Origin: Pseudomonas cremoricolorata DSM 17059 = NBRC 16634
GTDB lineage: Bacteria > Pseudomonadota > Gammaproteobacteria > Pseudomonadales > Pseudomonadaceae
Length of the DNA stretch: 64,000 nucleotides
Direction of reading: 5' to 3'
Assembly: GCF_000425745.1 (NCBI RefSeq)
Contig: NZ_AUEA01000002.1
Span: 124,001 to 188,000 of the forward strand
In this document: positions 12,256 through 19,966 of the stretch, piece by piece
Position numbering within the stretch: position 1 is the stretch's first letter
How the letters are laid out: each line of letters starts with the position of its first letter
Notes under the pieces: model-generated
Seen by the model: only the letters and a program-made list of their open reading frames with translations
What the model was told of the DNA's origin: nothing
Database searches by the model: none
Made by a program: the position numbers and the translations under genes

Positions 12256-13419
12256 ATGCATTACCCCACCCTCAACTTCGCCCTTGGCGAAACCCACGAC
12301 ATGCTGCGCGACCAAGTGCGCCAGTTCGTCGCCGCCGAGGTGGCGCCGCGCGCCACGCAGATCGACCAGGACAACCAGTTCCCCGCAGATCTGTGGCGCA
12401 AGTTCGGTGACATGGGCCTGCTCGGCATCACCGTGCCGGAGGAGTACGGCGGCGCGGGCCTGGGCTACCTGGCCCATGTGCTGGTCATGGAGGAAATCAG
12501 CCGCGGCTCGGCATCGGTGGCGTTGTCGTACGGTGCCCATTCGAACCTGTGCGTGAACCAGATCAACCGCAACGGCACCGACCAGCAAAAGCGAACCTAC
12601 CTGCCCCGGCTGATCAGCGGCGAGCACATCGGCGCCCTGGCCATGAGCGAACCCAACGCCGGCTCTGACGTGGTGTCGATGAAGCTGCGCGCCGACAAGC
12701 GCGGCGACCGCTACGTGCTCAATGGCAGCAAGACCTGGATCACCAACGGCCCGGACGCCAATACCTATGTGATCTACGCCAAGACCAACCCGGAACGCGG
12801 CAGCAAAGGCATCACCGCATTCATCGTCGAGCGTGACTGGAAAGGGTTTTCCCGCAGCCAGAAGTTCGACAAGCTGGGCATGCGCGGCTCGAACACCTGT
12901 GAACTGTTCTTCGATGATGTCGAGGTGCCGCAAGACAACGTACTCGGCCAGGTGGACGGCGGCGCGCGGGTGCTGATGAGCGGCCTGGACTATGAGCGGG
13001 TGGTGCTCGCCGGCGGGCCGACCGGCATCATGCAGGCCTGCCTGGACCTGGTCATTCCCTACGTTCACGACCGCAAGCAGTTCGGCCAGAGCATCGGCGA
13101 ATTCCAGCTGATCCAGGGCAAGCTCGCCGACATGTACACCCAGCTCAACGCCAGCCGCGCCTACCTGTATGCCGTGGCCCAGGCTTGCGAGCGTGGCGAG
13201 ACCACGCGCAAGGACGCCGCTGGAGTGATCCTCTACAGCGCCGAGCGGGCCACGCAGATGGCGCTGGAGGCGATCCAGATTCTTGGCGGCAACGGCTACA
13301 TCAATGAATTCCCCGCAGGGCGTCTGCTGCGCGACGCCAAGCTGTACGAAATCGGCGCCGGCACCAGCGAAATCCGCCGCATGCTCATTGGCCGCGAACT
13401 GTTCAACGAGACCATGTGA
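12256..13419 (+). CDS. liuA: Isovaleryl-CoA dehydrogenase
   Basis: Flavin-dependent acyl-CoA dehydrogenase of 387 residues that oxidises isovaleryl-CoA to 3-methylcrotonyl-CoA in leucine breakdown. FAD/substrate motifs are clear ([26 protein letters not shown], and the C-terminal [16 protein letters not shown]). The catalytic Glu is at residue 247 in YERVVLAGG, the position characteristic of isovaleryl-CoA dehydrogenases rather than most other acyl-CoA dehydrogenases, where the base lies near the C terminus. Start at 12256 (AAGG 8 nt upstream). First gene of liuABCD; electrons go to ETF. Confidence 0.96.
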   Translation: MHYPTLNFALGETHDMLRDQVRQFVAAEVAPRATQIDQDNQFPADLWRKFGDMGLLGITVPEEYGGAGLGYLAHVLVMEEISRGSASVALSYGAHSNLCVNQINRNGTDQQKRTYLPRLISGEHIGALAMSEPNAGSDVVSMKLRADKRGDRYVLNGSKTWITNGPDANTYVIYAKTNPERGSKGITAFIVERDWKGFSRSQKFDKLGMRGSNTCELFFDDVEVPQDNVLGQVDGGARVLMSGLDYERVVLAGGPTGIMQACLDLVIPYVHDRKQFGQSIGEFQLIQGKLADMYTQLNASRAYLYAVAQACERGETTRKDAAGVILYSAERATQMALEAIQILGGNGYINEFPAGRLLRDAKLYEIGAGTSEIRRMLIGRELFNETM

Positions 13420-13495
13420 ACGCCTGGCTTCGCAGCCGGCGGCAGGTCAGCTCGCCGCTTGCCGCTCAACCCTTGCAGCTCCGCAGAGGAACGCC

Positions 13496-15100
13496 ATGAT
13501 TCTGAAGTCGCAGTTGAACCCGCAATCGTCCGAATTCCAGGCCAACCGCGCCGCCATGCAGGCCTTGGTCAACGACCTGCGCGCCCTGCTGAGCAAGGTC
13601 AGCCAGGGCGGCGGTGCCCAGGCCCAGGCGCGTCACAGCGCGCGGGGCAAATTGCTGCCGCGCGAGCGCATCGACCGCCTGCTCGACCCCGGTTCTGCCT
13701 TCGTCGAAATCGGCCAGTTGGCAGCCCATGAGGTCTACGGCGAAGACGTACCGGCCGCCGGGCTGATCGTCGGTATCGGCCGAGTGCAGAGCGTCGAATG
13801 CCTGATCATCGCCAACGATGCGACGGTCAAGGGTGGCTCGTACTATCCGCTGACGGTGAAAAAGCACCTGCGCGGACAGACCATCGCCGAGCAGAACCGC
13901 CTGCCGTGCATCTATCTGGTGGACTCGGGCGGGGCCAACCTGCCGCGCCAGGACGAGGTCTTCCCCGACCGCGAGCACTTCGGGCGGATCTTCTTCAACC
14001 AGGCCAACCTCAGCGCCGCGGGCATCCCGCAGATCGCGGTGGTCATGGGTTCGTGCACCGCAGGCGGCGCCTACGTGCCGGCCATGGCCGACGAGGCGAT
14101 CATGGTCCGCGAGCAGGCGACGATTTTTCTCGCCGGCCCGCCACTGGTCAAGGCCGCCACCGGCGAGGTGGTCAGCGCCGAGGCTCTGGGCGGCGCCGAC
14201 GTGCATTGCCGCACCAGCGGTGTGGCCGACCACTATGCCGAGAACGATGAACACGCGCTGGCCCTGGCGCGACGCTGCATCGCCAACCTCAACTGGCGCA
14301 AGCTCGGGCAACTGCACACGCAGATCCCGCAAAAGCCACGTTACGACGCCGAGCAGCTGTACGGGGTCATCCCAAGCGATGCCAAGCAGCCGTTCGATGT
14401 GCGCGAGGTGATCGCGCGGCTGGTGGACGGCTCGCAGTTCGATGAATTCAAGGCGCTGTTCGGCACCACCCTGGTGTGCGGCTTCGCCCACCTGCACGGC
14501 TACCCGATCGCCATCCTCGCCAACAACGGCATCCTGTTCGCCGAGGCGGCGCAGAAAGGCGCGCATTTCATCGAGCTGGCGTGCCAGCGCGGCATTCCCC
14601 TGCTGTTCCTGCAGAACATCACAGGCTTCATGGTCGGCAAGAAGTATGAAGAAGGCGGTATCGCCAAGCATGGCGCCAAGCTGGTCACCGCAGTGGCCTG
14701 CGCGCAGGTGCCGAAATTCACGGTGATCATCGGCGGCAGCTTCGGCGCCGGCAACTACGGCATGTGTGGCCGAGCCTACGACCCACGCTTTCTGTGGATG
14801 TGGCCCAACGCGCGCATCGGCGTGATGGGCGCCGAACAGGCTGCAGGCGTGCTGGTGCAGGTCAAGCGCGAGCAGAGCGAGCGCAGTGGCAAGGAGTTCA
14901 GCGACGAGGATGAACGCACGCTGCGCCAGCCGATCGTCGAACAGTACGAACGTCAGGCTCACCCCTACTACTCCAGCGCGCGGCTGTGGGACGACGGCGT
15001 CATCGACCCGGCGCAGACCCGCGACGTGCTGGCGCTGGCACTGTCCGCCGCGCTCAACGCCCCGATTGCCCCCAGCCGCTTCGGCATCTTCCGGATGTAA
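13496..15100 (+). CDS. liuB: Methylcrotonyl-CoA carboxylase, carboxyltransferase (beta) subunit
   Basis: Carboxyltransferase of 534 residues. It moves CO2 from biotin on LiuD to 3-methylcrotonyl-CoA, giving 3-methylglutaconyl-CoA. Both crotonase-like halves are present: N-terminal acyl-CoA-binding ([35 protein letters not shown]) and C-terminal ([40 protein letters not shown], in parts). Start at 13496 with AGAGGA 5-6 nt upstream, 76 bp after liuA. Length matches the known subunit. Confidence 0.96.
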   Translation: MILKSQLNPQSSEFQANRAAMQALVNDLRALLSKVSQGGGAQAQARHSARGKLLPRERIDRLLDPGSAFVEIGQLAAHEVYGEDVPAAGLIVGIGRVQSVECLIIANDATVKGGSYYPLTVKKHLRGQTIAEQNRLPCIYLVDSGGANLPRQDEVFPDREHFGRIFFNQANLSAAGIPQIAVVMGSCTAGGAYVPAMADEAIMVREQATIFLAGPPLVKAATGEVVSAEALGGADVHCRTSGVADHYAENDEHALALARRCIANLNWRKLGQLHTQIPQKPRYDAEQLYGVIPSDAKQPFDVREVIARLVDGSQFDEFKALFGTTLVCGFAHLHGYPIAILANNGILFAEAAQKGAHFIELACQRGIPLLFLQNITGFMVGKKYEEGGIAKHGAKLVTAVACAQVPKFTVIIGGSFGAGNYGMCGRAYDPRFLWMWPNARIGVMGAEQAAGVLVQVKREQSERSGKEFSDEDERTLRQPIVEQYERQAHPYYSSARLWDDGVIDPAQTRDVLALALSAALNAPIAPSRFGIFRM

Positions 15101-15104
15101 GCCC

Positions 15105-15923
15105 ATGAGCCTGTTCGACACCCTGGAACTGATTCACGACCCACGCGGCTTCGCCACCTTGTGGCTGAACCGCGCCGAGAAACACAACGCCTTCGACGGG
15201 CAGATGATCGCCGAGCTCAATCGCGCCCTGGAGCAGCTTGCCGCCGATGCCTCATTGAGGTTCGTCGTGCTGCGCGGCCGCGGCCGGCACTTCAGCGCCG
15301 GCGCCGACCTGCAATGGATGCGCGCGGCGGCGCAGCTCGATTACGCAGCCAACCTGCGCGATGCCCAGGCCCTGGGCGAGGTGATGTATCGCCTGCACGG
15401 CCTGCCCATGCCGACCCTGGCCGTGGTCCACGGCGCGGCCTTTGGCGGTGCGCTGGGGCTGATCAGCTGCTGCGACATGGCCCTGGGCAGCCGTGACGCC
15501 ACGCTGTGCCTGTCGGAGGTGCGCATCGGCCTTGCGCCTGCGGTGATCAGCCCGTTCGTGGCCCGCGCCATCGGCGCCCGCGCGGCGCGCCGCTACGCCC
15601 TCAGCGCCGAGCGTTTCGACGCTGAGCGCGCCGGGCAACTGGGGCTGTTCAGTGAAGTGTGTGAGGCCACCGAGCTGGAAGCACAACTGGCGCGCTGGGT
15701 CGACAACCTGCTGCTCAACAGCCCGCAGGCACTGCGTGCCAGCAAGGCGCTGCTGGTCGAGGTCGAAGGCGGCGCTCCGAGCAGCGAACTGCGCCAGGCC
15801 TGCCAGCACTGCATCGCCGAACTTCGCGTCAGCGCCGAAGGCCAGGAAGGCTTGCAGGCCTTTTTGCAAAAACGCCCTCCGGCCTGGCAGGCCGGCATTA
15901 CCGCACAGGACCCGCAGTCATGA
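15105..15923 (+). CDS. liuC: 3-methylglutaconyl-CoA hydratase
   Basis: Crotonase-superfamily enzyme, 272 residues, hydrating 3-methylglutaconyl-CoA to 3-hydroxy-3-methylglutaryl-CoA. The oxyanion-hole motifs FSAGADLQWM (about 65) and HGAAFGGALGLISCCD (about 110) and the AKLGLA-like segment LSEVRIGLAPAVIS are visible. It starts 4 bp after liuB and its stop overlaps the liuD start by ATGA. By sequence alone it is a generic enoyl-CoA hydratase; the assignment rests on its place between the two carboxylase subunit genes. Confidence 0.94.
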   Translation: MSLFDTLELIHDPRGFATLWLNRAEKHNAFDGQMIAELNRALEQLAADASLRFVVLRGRGRHFSAGADLQWMRAAAQLDYAANLRDAQALGEVMYRLHGLPMPTLAVVHGAAFGGALGLISCCDMALGSRDATLCLSEVRIGLAPAVISPFVARAIGARAARRYALSAERFDAERAGQLGLFSEVCEATELEAQLARWVDNLLLNSPQALRASKALLVEVEGGAPSSELRQACQHCIAELRVSAEGQEGLQAFLQKRPPAWQAGITAQDPQS

Positions 15924-17851
15924 GCCAACCGACCCTGACCACCCTGCTGGTCGCCAACCGTGGCGAAATCGCCTGCCGCATCATGCGCACCGCCAAGGCC
16001 ATGGGCCTGAGCACCGTGGCCGTGCATAGCAGCGTCGACCGTGATGCGCGCCATGTGCGCGAAGCCGACCGGCGCGTCGACCTGGGCGGCGCCAAGGCCA
16101 GCGAAAGCTACCTGGACATCGCCAAGCTGCTCGACGCCGCCCGCAGCAGCGGCGCCCAGGCCATTCACCCTGGCTACGGTTTTTTGTCCGAAAACCCCCA
16201 GTTCGCCCAAGCCGTGGCCGACGCCGGCCTGCTGCTGATCGGGCCACCGGTGAGCGCCATCGAAGCCATGGGCAGCAAATCGGCGGCCAAGGCGCTGATG
16301 GCCGCAGCCGGCGTGCCGCTGGTGCCCGGCTATCACGGCGAGGCACAGGACCTGCGCGCCTTCCAGCAGGCCGCCGACGCCATCGGCTACCCACTGCTGC
16401 TCAAAGCCAGTGCCGGCGGCGGCGGCAAAGGCATGAAAGTGGTCGAGCAACCAGACCAACTGGCCGAAGCCCTGGCCTCGGCGCAGCGCGAGGCGCAATC
16501 GGCGTTCGGTGACGCGCGCATGCTGCTGGAAAAATACCTGTTGCAACCGCGTCACGTGGAGATCCAGGTATTCGCTGACCAGCACGGGCATTGCCTGTAC
16601 CTGCACGAGCGCGACTGCTCGATCCAGCGCCGGCATCAGAAAGTCGTCGAAGAAGCGCCGGCACCGGGGCTGTCCCCTGCCCTGCGCCAGGCCATGGGCG
16701 AGGCCGCGGTGCGCGCAGCGCAAGCGATTGGCTACGTGGGGGCAGGCACCGTGGAGTTCCTGCTCGACGCCCGGGGCGATTTTTTCTTCATGGAAATGAA
16801 CACCCGCCTGCAAGTGGAGCACCCGGTCACCGAAGCCATCACCGGCCTCGATCTAGTGGCCTGGCAAATCGAAGTGGCCCGTGGCGAGCCGCTCCCCATC
16901 AGCCAGGCTCAAGTGCCGCTGCAAGGGCATGCCATTGAAGTGCGGCTGTATGCCGAAGACCCGCAGCAGGATTTTCTGCCCTCCACCGGCACCCTGGTGG
17001 TGTACCGCGAACCGGCGCCAGGCGAGGGCCGTCGAATCGACAGCGGCGTGGACCAGGGCGACACGGTTTCGCCGTACTACGACCCGATGCTGGGCAAGCT
17101 GATCGCCTGGGGGCAAGACCGCGAACAGGCGCGGCAACGTCTGCTCGCGATGCTGGAAGAAATGGCAATCGCCGGGGTAAGAAGCAACCTGCGTTTCCTC
17201 AGACACATTCTTGCCCACCCCGCCTTCGTCGCCGCCGAGCTGGACACCGGGTTCATCGCCCGGCATGCCGCCGAACTGTTGCCGCCGCCCAGCGGGCCGC
17301 TGCCGAGCGAGTTCTGGAAGAACGCCGCCATGGCCTGGCTGCACTGGCGCGGCTATGTCCACCGCGCCGACGATGGCCAATCACCCTGGACCGAGCCCAG
17401 CGGCCTGCGCCTTGGTCAGCCAGCACGCGGCGTGCTGTCGCTGCGCAGCCAGGATCAACGGCAGGTGGTCAGCCTGGACTACGACCCGCGTGGAGGGCTC
17501 GCCCAGATCGACTGGCTGCGCCAGCCATTGACCGAGCTGCACGGCGATACGCTGTACCTTCAGTGGCAGGGTGAAGTGCATGAGGTGGAGCTGGACGACC
17601 CGGCAGCGGCTGCAAGCCATGCAGATGCGTGTGTGGGGGGGCTGAGTGCACCAATGAACGGCAGCATCGTGCGGGTGTTGGTCGAGTTGGGTCAGACGGT
17701 AGAAGCCGGCACCGCGCTGGTGGTGCTGGAGGCGATGAAGATGGAGCACAGCATCCGCGCGCCCGAGGCGGGCACGGTCAGCGCGCTGATGTGTGAGGAA
17801 GGCAACATGGTCAGTGAAGGCACGCTGCTGGTAGCGCTGACACCGAGCTGA
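15920..17851 (+). CDS. liuD: Methylcrotonyl-CoA carboxylase, biotin-containing (alpha) subunit
   Basis: Biotin-dependent carboxylase subunit of 643 residues. Biotin carboxylase domain at about 1-450 (LLVANRGEIACRIMRTAKAM, the Gly-rich ATP loop KASAGGGGKGMKVV, and MEMNTRLQVEHPVTE), a middle BT-type linker domain, and a biotin carboxyl carrier domain at the C terminus with the biotinylated Lys at residue 607 in EAMKMEHS. It forms a complex with LiuB. Last gene of the operon: liuE (HMG-CoA lyase), which follows in P. aeruginosa, is not here. Confidence 0.96.
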   Translation: MSQPTLTTLLVANRGEIACRIMRTAKAMGLSTVAVHSSVDRDARHVREADRRVDLGGAKASESYLDIAKLLDAARSSGAQAIHPGYGFLSENPQFAQAVADAGLLLIGPPVSAIEAMGSKSAAKALMAAAGVPLVPGYHGEAQDLRAFQQAADAIGYPLLLKASAGGGGKGMKVVEQPDQLAEALASAQREAQSAFGDARMLLEKYLLQPRHVEIQVFADQHGHCLYLHERDCSIQRRHQKVVEEAPAPGLSPALRQAMGEAAVRAAQAIGYVGAGTVEFLLDARGDFFFMEMNTRLQVEHPVTEAITGLDLVAWQIEVARGEPLPISQAQVPLQGHAIEVRLYAEDPQQDFLPSTGTLVVYREPAPGEGRRIDSGVDQGDTVSPYYDPMLGKLIAWGQDREQARQRLLAMLEEMAIAGVRSNLRFLRHILAHPAFVAAELDTGFIARHAAELLPPPSGPLPSEFWKNAAMAWLHWRGYVHRADDGQSPWTEPSGLRLGQPARGVLSLRSQDQRQVVSLDYDPRGGLAQIDWLRQPLTELHGDTLYLQWQGEVHEVELDDPAAAASHADACVGGLSAPMNGSIVRVLVELGQTVEAGTALVVLEAMKMEHSIRAPEAGTVSALMCEEGNMVSEGTLLVALTPS

Positions 17852-17856
17852 AACAG

Positions 17857-17880
17857 ACGCGGCCCTGGCCAGGCCGCGGT
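17857..17880. terminator. Hairpin between liuD and the convergent repressor gene
   Basis: GCGGCC and GGCCGC pair around CTGGCCA in the 32-bp gap between the liuD stop and the stop of the convergent CI-like gene. With no room for separate terminators, this GC-rich stem probably serves both genes. No T tract. Confidence 0.45.
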
Positions 17881-17883
17881 CTC

Positions 17884-18546
17884 TCAATGCATGCCGTGGG
17901 AACGCACCACGACGCCAAGCACTTCAAAGCCCTCGCCGCAGAGCAGCTTGGGATAGGTGGGGTTGAGCGGTTTCAGGTAGCGCTGACCGCCATCTTCGAC
18001 CAACTGGCGAAACATCGCCGAGGTACCGGCCTGGCGGGCGATGACCAGCTTGCCCGGGGCTGCCGGCACGCCAGGGTCGACCAGCACCAGCATGTTCTCT
18101 GGCACGCTGGGGCCGGTGGCCGAACTCATCAGATCGCCCTCTACCCGCAACCAGAACGCATTGCCCTGGGCGCAGTAGTCGGTCTGTTCGGTAACGATAC
18201 TGGTGAGCGGCAACGGCCCATCGAGTTCAGCCCAGGCCAGCACGGGGTAGCGAAACGACAGGATGTACTGCCCGCTGTCATCGACCTCGGACTCGTTCGG
18301 CGCACCGGCATAGGTGCCTGCACGCTCACCGACGCCCGTCACCGGCAGGATCTTCAGAGAAACCTGCAGGTGCGGCATGCCCAGGGCCACCAGCACCTTG
18401 TTCATCATTTCGACCTTGGGGGTACGGGTACCCCGCAGCCAGTGCCCGACACCGCCTTGGGTGACCCCGATGCGTTCGGCGAGCTGCTCCTGCGAAAGGC
18501 CGAGTTCACGTAGTTTTTGCTTTACCAGCGCGATCCATTTATCCAT
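17884..18546 (-). CDS. CI-like (XRE plus S24 fold) repressor lacking autocleavage residues
   Basis: Transcription regulator of 220 residues. The N-terminal helix-turn-helix is clear (about 10-60, LSQEQLAERIGVTQGGVGHWLRGTRTP in parts); the C-terminal half has the LexA/CI S24 fold (LRVEGDLMSS, PGKLVIARQ, LKPLNPTYP). Where active S24 members have the nucleophile Ser (GDSM), residue 139 is Leu, and the Lys expected after VARxxxxxxxxK is replaced near AMFRQL. Self-cleavage under RecA is therefore not expected. Start at 18546; the frame extends 66 bp further but includes the candidate operator. It diverges from the DUF6124 gene. Target genes unknown; P. aeruginosa PrtR is the nearest named relative by type. 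Confidence 0.85.
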   Translation of the reverse strand: MDKWIALVKQKLRELGLSQEQLAERIGVTQGGVGHWLRGTRTPKVEMMNKVLVALGMPHLQVSLKILPVTGVGERAGTYAGAPNESEVDDSGQYILSFRYPVLAWAELDGPLPLTSIVTEQTDYCAQGNAFWLRVEGDLMSSATGPSVPENMLVLVDPGVPAAPGKLVIARQAGTSAMFRQLVEDGGQRYLKPLNPTYPKLLCGEGFEVLGVVVRSHGMH

Positions 18547-18583
18547 CGCCCGCACGATACGGACTGCCCCGAGGCGCTCAATA

Positions 18584-18603
18584 CACAAATTGTAGTATTT
18601 GTG
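18584..18603. promoter_or_regulatory. Candidate operator of the CI-like repressor
   Basis: Inverted repeat with perfect 7-bp arms, CACAAAT (18584-18590) and ATTTGTG (18597-18603), around TGTAGT. It lies 38 bp upstream of the repressor start, in the divergent promoter region. Lambda-type repressors bind such near-palindromes and autoregulate; that this one does is inference. Confidence 0.55.
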
Positions 18604-18615
18604 ACCATCCAATCA

Positions 18616-18630
18616 AGTACGGCATGTACT
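18616..18630. repeat. Second short inverted repeat in the same intergenic region
   Basis: AGTAC (18616-18620) and GTACT (18626-18630) flank GGCAT, centred 29 bp from the centre of the first palindrome. Possible second operator half for the CI-like repressor or a promoter-associated dyad; the arms are only 5 bp. Confidence 0.3.
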
Positions 18631-18678
18631 ATTATTCGAGTGGTATTCATGTCTCACTCACAACTGATTGGTAACAGG

Positions 18679-18984
18679 ATGAAACCCACGACATATTCAG
18701 ACAAGGATCTCGACAGCGAGGCTGCCCGCCGCGCCCTGGATTATTACCTCAACCCGACCCCTTCGAGCACCAGCGTAGACAACACGCCCTGGGCGGTACG
18801 CGATGATGCGACGCCCGAGATGGTCGATGCCCATGTGATGAATCTGCTGCGCAGCGCGGCGGCCACGGCCTGTGACAGCGCAAGCCATCAGCAAGGTAAT
18901 GTGCGGGAGGTCATGTACGCCCTGATGCACATGATCAACATGGCCAGGTCACTGCTCGAGCAAAAGAATGCGCAACTGACGTGA
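18679..18984 (+). CDS. DUF6124 family protein
   Basis: Small protein of 101 residues recognised by the N-terminal pattern MKPT...EAARRALDYYLNPT, typical of the Pseudomonas-restricted DUF6124 group. The C-terminal half is helical (VREVMYALMHMINMARSLLEQ) with no signal peptide or membrane segment. I favour the ATG at 18679 because family members begin just there; an in-frame ATG at 18649 would add ten residues, and neither start has a strong ribosome site. It diverges from the CI-like repressor and may be its target. Function unknown. Confidence 0.75.
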   Translation: MKPTTYSDKDLDSEAARRALDYYLNPTPSSTSVDNTPWAVRDDATPEMVDAHVMNLLRSAAATACDSASHQQGNVREVMYALMHMINMARSLLEQKNAQLT

Positions 18985-19077
18985 ATAACGAGGGCAGCCA
19001 TCAGGCAGCGAGGAAGGTGCAAAACCGCAATCAGGAAGTGCTCAGGCGTTTTTTTTCGCCACATCGCTAAAAATCAT

Positions 19078-19105
19078 TTGACTGCCAAATGATAACGATT
19101 ATTAT
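19078..19105 (+). promoter_or_regulatory. prrF promoter
   Basis: TTGACT (19078-19083) and TATTAT (19100-19105) with a 16-bp spacer, predicting transcription from about 19112. The -10 lies inside the Fur-like box, so Fur-Fe would block RNA polymerase directly. Confidence 0.75.
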
Positions 19106-19109
19106 TGCA
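19091..19109 (+). promoter_or_regulatory. Fur box over the prrF promoter
   Basis: GATAACGATTATTATTGCA closely follows the 19-bp Fur consensus (runs of GATAAT-type hexamers), placed over the -10 element. Known PrrF genes are Fur-repressed and made under iron starvation. Confidence 0.8.
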
Positions 19110-19111
19110 CT

Positions 19112-19226
19112 CAGCAGGTCGAGAGACCCGCTGGATAATCCGAAGGCCCTCAGGTCGGGCTTTCAGACTATCTCCTCATCAGGCTAATCACGGTTTTTGA
19201 CCCAGCTTTTGCTGGGTCTTTTTTTT
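19112..19226 (+). ncRNA. prrF: PrrF iron-responsive small RNA
   Basis: About 115 nt. The sequence begins with a short stem (CAGCAGGTC ... GACCCGCTG), then a single-stranded region with the conserved PrrF core CTATCTCCTCATCAGGCTAA, and ends with a strong intrinsic terminator (GACCCAGC-TTTT-GCTGGGTC, then eight T). The core is the part that pairs with target messages such as sodB in P. aeruginosa. PrrF RNAs, with Hfq, repress iron-containing, non-essential proteins when iron is scarce. Only one copy is in this window; Pseudomonas usually carries two. The 5' end is inferred from the promoter position. Confidence 0.9.
19199..19226 (+). terminator. prrF intrinsic terminator
   Basis: Perfect 8-bp stem GACCCAGC/GCTGGGTC with a TTTT loop and a run of eight T (19219-19226): a textbook rho-independent terminator that defines the sRNA 3' end. 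Confidence 0.93.
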
Positions 19227-19407
19227 GGCTCTTCAGGCTAATGAAGAAGGGTTACCGCTGTAATGCCGGCGATGATAGCAAACCCATATCGCCCGATAAA
19301 AGCATATTGCAAGGTTTTGCCGAATCAGCACTTGAGAATCAATCTCGTTAAGATTAAGCTGGCGCCGCGTCACGGAAGATGCCCCCACCCTTCTGCAAGG
19401 AATCTCC

Positions 19408-19923
19408 ATGAGCCGTCTACTGCTGCCGCTTGACCACGGCCCGCGCGCTGTCGATGAACCTGCCAGCCAGGTATTGCTGCATGGCCTGCGACGCCTGCCG
19501 CGCCGGGCGCAACAGGTGTTTCTGCTCAATCGCCTCGACCAACTGGAGTTTGCCCTGATTGCCACACGGCTGACTCTGCCCTTGCCCAGGGTCGAGCAGT
19601 TGATGATCGAAGCCCTGCTCAGTACCTCAGCCGAATCGACTGCCCTCAACGCCCAGGCCGCGCGCTGGTACGTACGCCTGCAAAGTCCGGCCGCCAGCGC
19701 CTGCGAACGCATCGATTTTCGCCGCTGGCTGGATGCGTCACCCGACCACCTGCAAGCCTTTCACGCCACCGAACTGCACTGGCGCAGCCTGCTGGCACCG
19801 GCACGCGAACTGGGTGAACAAGGCTGGTACCGCACCGGTCGTGCGGCCTTCTCCATGGGTGGCTGCTCGCTGGCCCTGGGGCTTGGCGCGGCTGCGCTGC
19901 TGGCGTTCGGTCTGTGGAGCTGA
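19408..19923 (+). CDS. Sigma-region-4-like / FecR N-domain hybrid membrane protein
   Basis: Protein of 171 residues of unusual build. Residues about 28-75 (LPRRAQQVFLLNRLDQLEF... ending LPRVEQLMIEALL) look like region 4 of an ECF sigma factor. Residues about 85-130 (AARWYVRLQSP, then FRRWLDASPDHLQAFHATELHW) match the DUF4880 cytoplasmic domain of FecR anti-sigma proteins. The chain ends in one hydrophobic segment (CSLALGLGAAALLAFGLW). Sigma region 2 and the periplasmic FecR signalling domain are both missing, so it cannot act as a complete sigma or complete FecR. It follows the prrF terminator by about 180 bp. A membrane-tethered modulator of an ECF sigma factor is a guess. Confidence 0.75.
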   Translation: MSRLLLPLDHGPRAVDEPASQVLLHGLRRLPRRAQQVFLLNRLDQLEFALIATRLTLPLPRVEQLMIEALLSTSAESTALNAQAARWYVRLQSPAASACERIDFRRWLDASPDHLQAFHATELHWRSLLAPARELGEQGWYRTGRAAFSMGGCSLALGLGAAALLAFGLWS

Positions 19924-19966
19924 GGGGTGTAAAGTAGCGTCACAACAATGCCGGAGGAGCCGGGCA

